Of a stretch of DNA of 64,000 nt, positions 24,221 through 37,120 are shown in pieces. Source of the stretch: Rhyacichthys aspro. Taxonomy: Eukaryota > Chordata > Actinopteri > Gobiiformes > Rhyacichthyidae. Location: NCBI GenBank assembly GCA_036850595.1, contig CM072163.1:13354639-13418638 (forward strand), given 5' to 3'. Each line of letters starts with the position of its first letter. Position 1 is the stretch's first letter. The notes under the pieces are model-generated. The model ran no database searches and had not been told where the DNA came from. It saw only the letters and a list, made by a program, of their open reading frames with translations. The position numbers were made by a program, and so were the translations under genes.

Positions 24221-25579
24221 ATCAGGAAAACAGTGAAACCATCTTTCTTCTGTTTTCTAGTGGCCACTTAGCCTAGGCCTATAAATGCTTGACCCCCGCA
24301 GAGAGGGTCTCTTGTGTCTCTGTTCGGCTGTGGGGGGCATTTAACTGGAGGGTCGGTGTCCACTTGAAAAAAAAGGAAGTAGGATTGCAGCAAAAAGACA
24401 TGTTCATCAAAGTGAAAAAGTGTTTTAGAAGTGGTCTTAGGTTGACTGTGACCCCATGCAGTGGCAGAAGCTGCTCCTAGACTTTAAAGCTCTGTGATGT
24501 TCTGCTTTCAGTTTTTCAATAACACATCAACTGATAGTAGATGCTGCTGTAAGACTCTTCACATCCAACATCACACGCCATGGAAGCTGATGGGATTCAC
24601 TTTTCCAAAATGACATTTAACACCAGTCAAAAACATACTATAATTGTCTATTTAGTTGCATTAGCATAATCCCACCTATTGAGCTTCACTTTATTTTTTC
24701 CATTAAAGGAGCTGAGGCCCACTTTCCTTCACTTTACTTTACCAGACTTTAATTATTTAAAAATAGCCCCATTATATATAACTGCATGCATCTTGGTGGT
24801 TTAAATTGAACCAATGCGTAACAATTAAACTGAAGTGTTGACATAACTGTTTTCTCGTGAGTGTTGGAGCTTCTGTTTTGCCCATTACCAATATAAACGA
24901 GAGGACCTGTGAGAGCTCACGTGTAAGTAAAACGATCAGACCTGTAATATTGTATTAGACTGTCTTACACTATCTTGACAGAGCAACAATAGAACAGGCT
25001 ACACGTGTGCGTAAAATGCAAAAAAAACCCCAAAAAACTACGCGTGCGTGGTGCTACAATGAAAGACAGGCTGCGGATGTGTCAGGAAGGGTATTCATTC
25101 TTTTTTCTATTTTTTCTTCTTTTTTTTAACTTCTTCTCAACTGCAGCGCAGGTCGAACAGTTGAGTAAAAAACTTGGAGCGCCACAACGATGCCACAATA
25201 TCGGAGGAATGCTCTTTTGTCGCTCGCAGGGGGTGGAGTTAGAAAGTGAACGAGGGCTGCCTACCAAACAGACAGAGAGGGGAAAAGAGGAGGCAGGGAG
25301 AGAAAGAGACTGGTGGGTAGTGCTCCTCACCGTAACGATGGTTGTCGGTCAGAGTCTGGAAGACCTAATGAAACTGGCTGCTTGAATTGTTTCGTCGAGC
25401 TTGTGGTCGCGACATACTTTGCATCATTTCTTTTTCCAGCAGGAGGAGAGACACCGCAGCACTTCGTTGAACATTTTGACTTGGACTTATTTTTCCCACG
25501 CATAACTCTACTACTCCTATTTTTTTTTTCATTAATAGCACGCAACTCTTTTTTTAAAGCAAGGATAAAGGACGTTTAA
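24221..25579. other. Sequence upstream of the efna3 promoter
   Basis: AT-rich to mixed sequence. Pyrimidine runs (near 25098-25135) and a T run near 25520 are present. No exon is recognised. The last few hundred bases may belong to the distal promoter or an upstream leader. Confidence 0.5.
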
Positions 25580-25665
25580 TGCGCACAGCAAGAGCGAGGG
25601 CGCGCTTGGACCCAGTACCGGCCTGGTGCACTCTTGTGGCGGGCTCCGAGGACGCACACTTCCCG

Positions 25666-25882
25666 GTGAGAAGGACCAGCTCGTCCGGCAAAGGGGACTT
25701 GTGACAAGGACTTCTGTTTGCAGCGCAAGGATGTGCTTAAGGGGCTCCACAGGGGGGTTCATAACGCTGTGGGGGGATGGGGTCTAGCCTAACACAATAG
25801 TTTTACAGCACTTATTAACCAAGTCTTAAAAGTGGTTTGTATTCATGCAAACCTTTGTCTTCCCCCCTCTCCCGTCTCGTAG
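25666..25882 (+). other. efna3: Candidate 5'-UTR intron of efna3
   Basis: A donor-like CCG|GTGAGA at 25666 is followed, 217 bp on, by a long pyrimidine tract ending CTCCCGTCTCGTAG at 25882, a strong acceptor match. Removing it would join two CpG-rich leader segments. No transcript evidence is available here, so this is inference from splice-site quality only. The alternative is an unspliced leader or a start site downstream of 25882. Confidence 0.3.
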
Positions 25883-25894
25883 GCTTGTGCTGGG

Positions 25895-25927
25895 ATGTTT
25901 GAGAGGCGTTGTTTGGTGGTGGGGTGA
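25895..25927 (+). other. Short upstream ORF in the efna3 leader
   Basis: An ATG at 25895 with G at -3 opens 10 codons (MFERRCLVVG) and stops at TGA 25925-25927, about 100 nt before the ephrin start and in the same frame. If the leader includes this segment it could lower or tune translation. It lies just downstream of the candidate acceptor at 25882, so it would be kept even if the 5'-UTR intron is removed. It is not proposed as a functional peptide. Confidence 0.35.
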
Positions 25928-26029
25928 GAGCAGGGACCGAGGCTCAAGCAAGAGAGTGGCCGCAGGAGAGTGCTCGAGGGACGGAGGCCGAGAGAGTCAG
26001 AGCGCGGCGTGGAGAGAGGAGCAGGGAGC

Positions 26030-26139
26030 ATGGCTCTGGCAGCGCTGTCTCTCTGGGTGCTAACGAGTCTCACCTGGGCCAACCCGCTCCAGGTGGCAGC
26101 CAACAGGCACTCGGTGTACTGGAACAGCTCCAATATACA
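26030..26139 (+). CDS. efna3: Ephrin-A3, coding exon 1 (signal peptide and N-terminus)
   Basis: This is the first coding exon of a GPI-anchored ephrin-A ligand for Eph receptor tyrosine kinases, which acts at the cell surface in contact-dependent repulsion, for example in axon guidance. Seen: the ATG at 26030 has A at -3 and G at +4, and an in-frame TGA at 25925 rules out a longer start in this frame. The exon gives 36 codons plus two bases. Residues 1-17 (MALAALSLWVLTSLTWA) look like a signal peptide. Residues 25-35 (NRHSVYWNSSN) are the ephrin-A N-terminal motif, with an N-glycosylation sequon at Asn32. The exon ends at CA|GTAAGAG, a consensus donor. Joining to 63589 makes a His codon and continues the frame into the HLRREGYT motif typical of ephrin-A3. 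Assignment to A3 over A2 or A5 rests on those motifs from memory. The fish a or b copy is unresolved. Confidence 0.9.
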
Positions 26140-26901
26140 GTAAGAGCACACGTTTCTTTATTAAGAGTGAGTGGTTGTGTGTTGTGGACAATACCTGAGC
26201 CTACACCTGTTTGAGGATTTCATTACATGTGTGGATTTGTGTTGTACCAGCCCACTGTTAGCATCATTTTCTCATCAGTTCGTTTTAAATATGTTCTAAG
26301 AAGTGAAGCAAAGAGACTCTCCACAACTTCGACTCGAGTCAGTTGCTCAGACACATTTAGTGGTTGACCCTTGCTCCATTGCTAATCCCTATCCCACTCA
26401 CAGTGTGCTGGCCCCTTCCCTGCCAGCACCTCTAGCCTCTGCTGTGCACTGCTGCAGAGTGAACTCCAACCCAGCATGTGATTCTTGTGCTCGCCTCTCT
26501 CCGTCTTGTGCCTCTCTCTAGCCTCTCTCAGTCTTCCCGAGCCCTGGCTGTCTTCTTCGCCTCTATCTGGTTCAATTAGGAGCACTTCTTCATCCTGACC
26601 CCATTGTGTTGGAGCAGTGTCACTATTCAATCTCTCCTTCTCGCTCCCTCTCGAAGCTCACTCCTCTCTAGTGCGTTTCTATCCTCCTCTAACTCCTTTT
26701 CTTGTTTACACACAGTCCGTTGGCCTTTTCGTTATCCCTCTAATCCCTCACTCCTCGCCCCAATCGGGATTCAAGTGAAAAAGCTACTCTTTTATTTTTT
26801 TTGTAGCTGAGAGCTGCCTTGTTAATACTGTCCTCATAAGTCCAAGGCTTTTTTGCTCGAGCCTTAAGTCTGGAGAAGCTAGGCTGCAATAGCACACCGT
26901 G

Positions 26902-26915
26902 TTTTTTTTTTTTTT
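26902..26915 (+). repeat. Poly-T tract (14 T)
   Basis: An uninterrupted run of T in intron 1. Confidence 0.8.
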
Positions 26916-29900
26916 GATAGTTCACATACAAATACATTTTAGTCCTCGAGCTGTTTTAAAATCTTTTTTCTGAGTGAATGTATTTGCAGTGAAATTCAAA
27001 TATTCCGATTCTGAATCCAATTTGAGCTTTGATATTTAAGCAGGTCTCAGTTTAGAACAGTATGTCTTCCTTGGCAACCATACCAGCAAGTGATCCACCT
27101 ACATTTGAAGATGTCTAGGGTGCTGAAGAGCGCATGCTTCACTCTGTAACCCACCTTCCTAGTCTCCTAGTCATTCTCCATCTTGCGTGTGTGTGTATTT
27201 GTTTTTTTATGTCTTAGCAATCAAGCTTCCCGCTGAGATATCATTACAACATTTTATGACGTTTGTTAAAGACATAAAGAAAATAAAATGCTACAAAATA
27301 CGGCACTTTCTTTTTATTAGGAATGTAAGGTTAGTGCTGTGGCTTGTGATTTTTACGATGTAGGGTGCCAAAAAAATAAAAAATAAAATAACTATGGGCG
27401 GCTGGTGAATTTATGCCTCACAACAGAACAATTCTACATAAAATACTGTGCGAAGTAATGGAGGCGGAAAATAGAGGGTTATTGGTTTTGGTTGAGTACT
27501 GTAAACAATATTAGTTTTCCTGAATGTGAGAAAATTGTTTCTTCACATTTTAGACTAGCTCATATTGCATTCGGCTTGTGACTAATACATTTTAGCTGAT
27601 ATTTTATACTTTTAATACAGAGGCATCTCATGTTATGTTCCAGCCTTTTTGCTGCGTAATAATCTGATAATAAATGCTAATGAAATTCTACCTTCGGTTT
27701 TCATATCAGAGACAGAAGTTGATTTTGATAAAATATGGAGAAGAGGCTTGGAGGCATTAAAGCAAAGAGCACGTACAAGTGCCCTGACTAGCATACTTAA
27801 TTTAAACTTTGGTGAAATGTATCTCTTAACTATTTTGACAGTGGTGTGGCTAAGAAATACAGTGTTATTTTCTGACATAGCAAAGGGAGCAGTGAAGCAG
27901 TGTGAAGCAACGTAACCTTTAACCCGACCTGAGAGCTGCAGAGCTCTGCAATCTCCTGTCTTACTGCCAATGCTGCCTCCATCCCAGCGGCGGAATATTC
28001 TTAGCCCCTGCAGTCTGAGCCATGTGTGTGTCTTATAAAAGACTGTGGTTAATTAAAGAACAGTGCATCTCAGTGGACCTGCCTCATGCCTGATCCTGCC
28101 ATCCTTTTCTCTCTTCCTTGCTCTTGCTTCCACAGAGCACACAGTGACAGTGTATGAGCACTGACGAGGGATAACTTTTTCAATTCACCCTACTTAGTTA
28201 ATACTGAGACGCAGCGTGGACAGCGGTGCACAAAAGACTAAAAGTGTAATCCATGACTACATACACAATACAAACATCTTTCAACCGTATACAACAATTT
28301 TCCTCCATTTATTTTAATGTCCCTGCTGTAAAACTCCCAGCATCCAACATTTGTAAGGTTGGCATGTGTATCTCTAGCCGTTGGCTATGGGCCTCTCTGG
28401 AGTTTTCACTAACTTGTAGTGCAGCGTGGAGGTTTAGAGGGGCCAATAATAAGCTGTAGTATTGCTGTCAGTTTGAGAAGTAAACACATTGTAAAGCCTG
28501 AGGATTGTGCAGTTTCTCAACGAGCCTCTGACCCCGAGCCACTCATCAACCACTAGAGATGAGCAGAGTGTTACCAAGGATTAGTTGCTCCTTCGCACAC
28601 ATTGCCATCCTGGAAAATTTATATTCATGATTATCTGTGTAAAAACTCCTCACATCCTCACTGCCATTTTTTAACAGTGACATGATGAATGGCTTCCTAT
28701 ATTTATCTCTTGCTGTGTCTGTTACCACTGCCTATCAGTCAATTGTCACTGATATCCTCGGGTACAATGTGTGTAATGCTGTGTGTGCTTTTATTTGGGC
28801 GTACGATAAGTGTATGTGTGTTTGCCCTGTTACAGATGTCTCTGTTCATCGATGGGTGACCGAAACAAAAACAAATCCATCAGCCCGTTAAATCACACAT
28901 TATCTCCCACCACCTGGCAATTAACCATCTCTGTGAGTGCAGCAGTGCACGCAAAGACGTGTGTGCGTGTAATCTAATATTGCTGCAGTTTACTGATTTG
29001 CATAATAAATGTCAGTGATATCTCTTAATTTATCAGTTGTATATTCATAAGTGATTAGATTGAAAACAAACACATAAACATCTCTAGGTAGAGCGTTGTG
29101 AGTTTGTGTGACACTGTCACCTCAGCCAGTGAAATAGAGCCAGCTGTCGCAAACAAAATTTCCTCCTCATACAAATGCACATGGTTATATGTGGTAATCA
29201 GTGCTGAGGTGGAACATGTTTTATATTCATCCAGCTTGTCAAAAGGCGCAGCACAAGTTCTGCAGGGCAGTAGAGAAAAGTGCTAGGATACTGTATGAGA
29301 AGGCAGATAGTGAGAGAGATAGTAGAAATACTATGGGGCTGGTTAGAGGGAAAGCAGAGTCAAGAAGCATACAAATGGATTTTGTGTTGAATTATAATGG
29401 AGCACTGGAAGAGGGTCATCATGATAATGATAATAATGCCTGTCCAGGGCCCTGATCCACACACACTGTTGTACATTAGACACTTAAGCCCACTCCGTCT
29501 ATGTGTGAGCTAGAAAAAGGCAGACAGACGTGAGAATTAAACAGGCCAATCAAACATCCCCTTGACAGCAACATAAACCTATCTGTCTCACAGCTGCACG
29601 TAGAATAACAACATTTACATTTCTGAATATCTCCACAAAAGAGAGTATTACTCACCCACTATCACAGCTCACTGTGTGTGTTCATGTGGGCACCTCCATC
29701 CATCACTGATGTCTGCTCTCTATGTCAGCTTCCACTACAGTGTGTTTTAACATGCACAGACACTTACATGTAGTATAGGACATAATGCATTATCCAGTCC
29801 TAATACTCATCACTAATGCTTTATATAACTTTATTAAAAAAATCTTAAGTAATTGAGAAGTGCAACACTCATGTTTTATGTATTTTCAGTCTAAAGACTG

Positions 29901-32900
29901 CATACAACTAACCAACAGTTTGTAACACTAGAGCTAGAGCTGTTCCAGGACAACACTGACCATGAGAATATAGTCTTGTTTCCACTGGAGCAGTACAGTA
30001 CAGTACAATTGTGGGCCAATGTCCATTGTGCTCTGGTACAGTTACTAACAGGTGGAGCTAATAAACAGTATAGAGTCCATACACATCTTACGAAGATGAA
30101 ATCTTGTCTTAAATGAAGTTTGTCTTGTTCTTGTTTCTTCTAAGAAGAAAGAATGATTAAAGCCACTTTTTATCAAGTTTTAGAGTTGATAACTTATGGC
30201 TTTATGAAATAAAAACATTGCATTCACTGTGTACATTGCATTAGACACAAGAATGTTATGCCATTAAATAGTGAATCTAATGGTAGAAATCTGGGATTAA
30301 ACCAGTAACCACACGCATGCCTCCTCAGTACCAAACCATGCCATACCAACCCAGGGTACTGAAGTGTGACTGTCACTTCTACTTTTAGATAGTTATCATC
30401 TAAAAAAAAAAATCAGTTTGATGTACTGCAGCGTCACAGTTAGAGGTCTTTGCTTCACACGATTCCATTTTGTATGTGGAAGGCAAGGCTCAACATCTAA
30501 ACAGTATTTGAAGCTCCATGTAAAAGCATAGACCAGTCAGAGTGTTCACACGACTGGATTTTCACGCAAGAGCACACACGTGTATGCACTGACAAACCTC
30601 ACCCAGGCTCAGTGATCATCATAACAGTAGATTCAGTGATCAGCCTCTTCATTAGTAAGGAATAATAAGGCCCGTAGTGTTTGGAAGGATTCAGGTTCAG
30701 TGTCGTCTAGTGTGGGTTTGACAGTGTGCACGTCCTCGTACAGAGTCGTCATTAATTAAAAGCAATAGGGAACATGTGTGTGATGGATGAGGACGGTTTG
30801 CATAATAAGATCCAATGGTCTTCTCTCTCTTGGGCTATAACTGTGTACGTGAGTAGGAGTAAATACATTTTTCTGATTGGACGCCTATTGTCTACAAGGT
30901 AAGCAGAGCAATAAATGACATGTACAAGAAAGGAGGAAAGCAATGAATTATCTTCTCATCCTCCATGTTATTTCTCTTTGGGGATGAGCTAGATTTCAGA
31001 AGTGCTCTCTTACCTCTCTCTTCTCTCCCCCTCATCCTCTGTTGCCTGATAGGAATGCACTCCTGGGGTGATGGTATTTTGGGAGCTGTGTGGTTTAATG
31101 TGATGACTGTGAGACTCTTTCTCTGTCAAATTAACTCGGACTAAATCTTTCCAGAGCTACAATGTATGGTGCTTTGCTTTGAGGTCTCGCCTCTCTTCAC
31201 CTCAGCTCACCCGCACTTTCTTTTTCTGGCCTCTTCTTCTACTCTGCTGCTATACGCTTTGATTCTTTTGACCAAAGCCACTTCTCATGCGGCATCACTC
31301 GTCATCTTTCAGACACTTTTACACGCATACACTGACGAAACATTCACATTGATCTCTTGGAAAAGAGTAGCTTGAAATATCGAACATAGCCTTTTGAATG
31401 CTTCTCTTGATTGGCTCTTTCATTTCTTCAAACTTACATGATTGGCTAATCTGGACCATTGCTGTGAAAATGGGATATTGATGCGTAACAGCACTGCTAG
31501 TTTGGTCTTGTATCAAACACTTAATGTTCATTGTAATGGTTACTCAAGGTTTTTTTTTTTTAATTTGATGGATGTAATTCCAAGCCAGCTTTTAATAAAA
31601 GGCTCTTTTTTAAGTGTTTTGACACAGGACTGGCATCGATTTAAGTCGCACTTGATTCTTTCTGACGCAGGAGGCTTTATTTAAGTTGTTCAGATTCTTT
31701 GTGCTGTGAATCACATTTCATCGTAAAAAAAATAGGTGCATACGTAAATAGGTCAGAAAGGAGCATATCTACCGTCATAACTTGATAATGTGTTAGGGGA
31801 AAAACTGTTGTTCAGCACATTAAGACAACAGCCACCTGAGCCACATGTAGTGAATTAATAAAGAATAATACAGAAAGTAGCATCCCTTCCTGTGTTTCCA
31901 CTAGCGGCGAAATTATTTTTGGTGTTTCAACCTCAGGGGAAGTGGAGGAGTAGTGGAGTAGTAGGTGGGCTGCTCTTAATACACCAGCCACACGCACAAG
32001 TTCTCTCCTGCCAGACTTTGTAATCGTCTCCCTTTTGTATTTCCTTATGAAAATGAACAGCGGGAAGCCCTAGACATGAAATAATCATAATTAGTGAGTA
32101 GGCAAATCTATTTAGTTGGGGCCACTCAATTTAGCCTTCTGTAGGAGAGCGTTGACTTATAAAGCAAGCGCGCAAATTGCTTTTGTCCATATGTTGCTGT
32201 CAAAGACTACAAATTGCATCATCTCCTTTTAGTATAATGACCGGACACAATACTTATTTATTATTTTTTATTTAAAAAAAACATCTGTCAAATGTGAATA
32301 CGCTTTTGCCAAAATAATAATTGAGATTAGGCTGTGACACTGTTAATCTACTTACATGGTCCGGGCATGTTTATGTGTCATATGGGCAAAACACCAAGCC
32401 TATTACATTGAGGATTTGAAGATGCCAAAAATCAATCACTTGCATTTCTTTCATTTTATTCAGTGTCAGTCATGATACAAAGGTTTGTACATCAAACCAT
32501 AATCATCACAAAATGGGTGAATTTTGTCTCATATAGCATCTCTAACATGTTACAGCGGCTCATATAAATCACATAGAAGACCAGGTGAATTACAAATATG
32601 CTGTTATTTGGCCTGATGTGTCGCAAAGTATATTACCAGCCTTGACATGTAACAGATTAGATCATTAGGCACGACGCGTTCTTGTTTGTCTTTCTGTATT
32701 TAGTATCATTAGAATACAACTCGGCTTGGACAATGTGACGGTATGAAGGCAAGTGTGACTGATGATCTTTATTAAGGCCTGTAAAAAGTGCTGCCTGGAC
32801 AGTCTGCAGGTGATGAAAAGCTGCCCGCTCAGATGTTCGGGTAAGGTCGACTGTTCTGCCTAATTATTATCGCGTTCCAAAAGTAACAATCTGTCAGCGA

Positions 32901-33253
32901 CACCTGTGTTGTGCTGATATCGGCCAGGTGCACATAATGGACAGAGCTCGGAATGTCGGGCCACTTCTCATCTCCACATTCCTACTTTTAACTCTTCATG
33001 AGCTTATTTCGGACTTCTTCAGTGTCGGCAAAATCAAAGTACATGCAGTGACACTGGAAGGGATTCTAGACAAAGACAGCATGGAGAAATTACACCACAA
33101 ATCCAAAACTAAAAATAAAATGTTAATAATCAAGTCCTGTCAAGTTATTTTTTAGGATAGCGATGGATAACAATGTAGCTTTAAAGCTCCACTTCCTGAT
33201 TTTATTTTTCTGTTATTTCTTGGCCCCACCACTCTCCCCCAAAAGTAACCTTT
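26916..33253. other. Intron 1 sequence, no exon recognised
   Basis: Mostly AT-rich intronic sequence. A block at about 29975-30360 has a GTACAGTACAGTAC-type left part and a loosely complementary right part, but its edges are unclear and I do not call it an element. Confidence 0.5.
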
Positions 33254-33540
33254 CCTGCTTCTTTTATTTAAAAAAGGTAAAACCAGACCAATTTTTCACC
33301 ACAAAATAATAATATGTTACATTAATCAAAGTTTAGTGCTTACCTGAAACTTTTATCTTTGCAGTTTACCATTGTAGACTGTAGCGATCCTGTAATTATC
33401 TCCTTACCGTTAAACACACATTTCCAACATTTATCCATGTTTAATTTGCTGCCCGTTTCTCTATTTTTTATCTTTTTTTTTAAAAATAAGACATTTTTTG
33501 CAACAGAATAACCCATTTCCTTGGTTTATTTCCTCTGTCC
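33254..33540 (+). repeat. Dispersed repeat, copy A
   Basis: This segment aligns in direct orientation with 35410-35700. Shared blocks include CCTGCTTCTTTTATTT, ATCCTGTAATTATCTCC, TTTATCCATGTTT and CCCATTTCCTTGGTTTATTT. I estimate roughly three-quarters or more identity with small indels. The copy may extend right to about 33650 through CCAAT-type sequence. No terminal inverted repeat is clear. It is an old interspersed repeat of unknown class. Confidence 0.7.
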
Positions 33541-35409
33541 TTTGTTGTTGACATCAGTGTCGACCAATGGGAGCGCTCCTTTGTACCAGAAGCAAGCTGT
33601 GATTGGCCAAAATCCCGCTGTGGGCTGATCATCCTCATCTTTTAAAATCCTTTATTAAAAAGCCTAGATCACATCTTAAGGTCTCATTTTAATAAGCTGT
33701 TACGTGATTAAAATATCAAACTAAATGCAACAGTAAAAGAAATATTAGGTGATCAATGTTCATTGCATAAAGATGACATAAGTTATAATGGTGCCATGCA
33801 ATGAATTTCCTTTTTGAATGACATACAAATGACTTAATGGCTGCCTTCCGTTGTTATAGATATAAGCAGAATGTTATTGTGAAAATGCGATATGTTAAAT
33901 CTGAAAAAATCCCATCGTAATGAGCTGGAGGCAAAACACTCACACACAGTCAGTGGTGTTATGGATATTAAAATTATACCATAAGCTATTGCCTCAGCTC
34001 CAATGGTGTGATCAGTTGCTAATAACACTGCTGTGATGTTTACAAGCCATTTCAAAGCTCTTTATATACGAGGGAGTGTAAGTATTCTCTATGTGGTGTT
34101 GAGTCTATTCCCCATCGGCGCTTTTGGGCTTTGGCGGCAGGCTAATAATGCAGGCTGTCAGCGCGCAGAGCAGATGTGCATATGGTGTGTTTGTGACGTG
34201 GCTAATGATAGCAGCATAGCGACAGTCTGAGGCCATATGCTGAGTCTGATCACAACAGAGCACAGTGGTCTAGTATTAATAAACTCAACAGACGTGACAA
34301 TTAGGAACCCTCAGCGCAAAGACAATACTATACCAAGCGAAAAATGCAGCGGTTTCCATCGAGCCCACGCTGTCAGCAGCCTGGACAGAGCAGCAGCAGG
34401 GAACAGAGCTGTGCAGTGACAGACACCAGCCATACCTATCTACAGCATTAATTACAAACATTGTTACCTGATGAAGGCGGAAACAGCTTCAAGTCTGTGT
34501 GAAGAAAATATATGGAATGATAAGAGGTTTCATTGGCTTCACAGTAACAGGTTTTGATAAGAAACAATTAGAGAGAGTCTTAATTTGGAAGGTTTGATTT
34601 AGGAGCCAGCAGGAGAAATGGAAAAACAGGGTGCTCTCTTCACCAACTGCAGAGGGCCCAGAATTATGCTTATTCAGTCCTCACAGCGAGCCAGAGAGTG
34701 AGACAGTCTTTAATTGAGGTTTTATCCATTTAAGCTGTCACTAAGAGGCCAACTCTGAAACCTTTTAACCACTCTCCTCTCAGTAATGACACAAATCAGA
34801 GGAATTGTGTTTGTGTGTGAGCTCTGCCGCGCACGTGTGTAGCCGTGTGTGTGATCGCGTGTGCTACCGCTCGTGAAGCAGAAGGGTAATTATGCGGAAA
34901 TTGGGAAATGGCTAAGTGAATTATGACCTTGTTTCAGCAGAAGGCTTTAATCAGTCGGCGGCAGGGCAGGGAGGGAGCACAGTGTTCCCTGAACAAGCGC
35001 TGTGCCCCTGACGGCCACATCAACCAGCCACAAGAAGTGTCTGTGTGTCAGTCAGTCTGCTGCCTGAAACACTGCTGTCAAGCCACAGCTCACAGCGTAA
35101 GAGTCACTCTGACAAGCACCTGCACACAGTCAAGTGTTAAGAGCCTGAAAGGGATTTGACGCATATGCTCTGCTGAGTATTGTGTTTAAGTATAAACATA
35201 GACTTTTGGAAGCACGCACATTCTGTAAGATTTTGATATAGAATGAATGAATGTGTTTAAATACATAAATCAATTTTCAATTCATTTCTAAAAAAATAAC
35301 ATTTTCTTAATTTTTTTATTTTTTTTTTACGTTTTTGATTGCAAAGTGTAATAATGAAACCTATTTCCAAACGAAGTAAAACTGGATACATTAAATGTTT
35401 GCATTGTTT
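33541..35409. other. Intron 1 sequence between repeat copies A and B
   Basis: It begins with a CCAAT-rich segment (33564, and GATTGGCCAAAATC near 33602) that probably belongs to the repeat. The rest is unremarkable intron with no exon. Confidence 0.5.
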
Positions 35410-35700
35410 CCTGCTTCTTTTATTTCAAAAAAGAGGTTAAACTGGACTAATTTCTCACCACAAAACTCTATAAAGAGTTTAGAGCTTAACTTTAAGCTTT
35501 GGAGTTTACCGGTGTAGACTGTAGTAATCCTGTAATTATCTCCACCTCGTTAAACATTGCGTTGAAACATTGCCAAGATTTATCCATGTTTCATTTGCCG
35601 CCCATTTCTCTATTTTTATCTTTTTGGAGCTGTTTCGCTGTAAACTCAGACGTATTTTGCATCGGAATAACCCATTTCCTTGGTTTATTTCCTCAATCCT
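35410..35700 (+). repeat. Dispersed repeat, copy B
   Basis: Direct-orientation relative of 33254-33540, 2.2 kb downstream, sharing the same ordered blocks and ending at the same TTTATTTCCTC motif. It lacks the CCAAT-rich right part of copy A at this position. Confidence 0.7.
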
Positions 35701-37015
35701 TCACTGTCTACTGAATGAATGACAAATAGTTCTGTGATGACCATTAAAAGTGAGCACATTTGATAAATAAATGTAGTCATGCACACTTAATTAACATAAT
35801 TTAGCCATAAACTGGACTGGAGTGAGTTTGTGGTGTTGGTGTGTATCTTTCTACGGCCCATGGTTGCAGTCTCAGATGTGTGTAGGGTCAGCGTCCTGCC
35901 GTGTACCTCTGTGTCTCACAGCGTCCTGCCGCTCGGTTCTGCTCTGCTTGTCTGTTTGTGTTGGATCGATGGCGTCCCGCAGACACTGTGCTGAATGCTT
36001 CACACTTGTTTCTGCGTCTTGGCCCCCCTCTCCCTCTTCCACTTCCCTCCCATTGGCTCAGCTAAGTTGGCATCACTTGCTCTTCGTCCTCGTGGTCCTC
36101 CTCTGCATCATCATACTACTCTACTCACCTCGCACACTGCAACCCAGCGTTGATGTGGAGGTGGATCTGTGCTATTTATGGCTACTGCTTCATGAATGCT
36201 TCCTGTTCTTGACTATATGTCTTGGACAGTGTGTGTTTGCAGTGTTTTTCCAGCTTTTTGCAGATTTTCATGGGCTTTGTGCAGATTTGTTGGGAGCTAA
36301 GTACAATCTGCAGAAAATCACTTCACTTGAATATTTTCACATAAAATAAAATACAGAAAAAATTATGTTAAGAAACTAAAAACATTTATTATTTTTTGAC
36401 TGAATTATGTGGGAACGTGCAGAGCATCTTGTCCAACGCCAGTCTGAGCTGTACACATTCAGCTGTAGTGTGAAAAGGAACTGCATTCATATATATGTGT
36501 ATTCATTCAACAAAAATACATTTGATGAATCCCTTTTACTCTATGTGCACTATCCTTCAGATCCTTGTCCAGATGCTGCATGTATGAACACAATCCAGTC
36601 AATTTTTCACTTAGAGTACATCCCATGATGTATGAATGGCATCAGCACATGCTCCAGGCGCTCGAGTTTTGGTTATATTCTGCAACTGGCGAAGAGTGAC
36701 ATCCTCGTACTCAGTGCAGCCTGTTTGTAGAACACTTTTTGTTGTTGTTGTTGCACACATATATTATTGACACAATCACATTTACTAGCATCACGTTGAA
36801 GAAGTCAATTCTTTCGTCTTCCAGCTTTGTGTTGTAAGCACATAGGCATAAAACCCCACCAAATGAATGGCCTATAATCCACGTTTCAGTTTGATTTTCT
36901 TTTTGGTGGTGTTTCTTCATGTAAGCAGATGTAAGCAGAGCTGGAATAGCCACTTTTCTCTGAGGATTTCTTTGCCGCCATTTATTCATTGTTCATAAGC
37001 CGAGTAGACCGTCAG
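35701..37015. other. Intron 1 sequence, no exon recognised
   Basis: It contains the longest open frame of the window (35822-36349), which is Cys/Leu/Ser-rich, has no recognisable domain and no supporting splice sites; I treat it as chance. Some phrases near 36890-36975 (TTTTTGGTGGTGTTTC, TTTGCCGCCATTTATTC) faintly recall the dispersed repeat. Confidence 0.5.
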
Positions 37016-37120
37016 CCAATCGGAGTGTCCCTTATTTTAGACAAGCAGACCTGAATGTGTGGAAGCGTGTGATTGGCCAAAGCTTGCTGGTGCGGACAGA
37101 ACATTCTGATCATTAAAATC
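37016..37120 (+). repeat. Dispersed repeat, partial copy C
   Basis: It shares the right-hand part of copy A: a CCAAT box, GTGATTGGCCAAA, then CTG..GG, TGATCAT and TTAAAATCC in the same order as 33560-33655. It may be the missing right end of copy B, displaced by about 1.3 kb, or a separate fragment. Confidence 0.5.

Larger units (their letters stand above)
25580..26029 (+). promoter_or_regulatory. efna3: Likely proximal promoter and 5' UTR of efna3
   Basis: This stretch directly upstream of the start codon is much richer in G+C and CpG than the surrounding AT-rich sequence, as expected for a CpG-type vertebrate promoter and leader. No clear TATA box sits at a convincing distance, so the transcription start is not resolved. 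The leader near the ATG is purine-rich (GAG repeats). Confidence 0.55.

Noticed and set aside
29975..30360. Possible transposon with GTACAGTACAGTAC-type left end and GGTACTGAAG-type right end
   Set aside because: The inverted similarity is loose and no target duplication is visible; boundaries cannot be set.
35822..36349. Longest open frame of the window (175 codons, + strand)
   Set aside because: Its composition is Cys/Leu/Ser-rich with no domain, it lies in the ephrin intron in TG/CT-rich DNA, and no splice sites or related frame support it.
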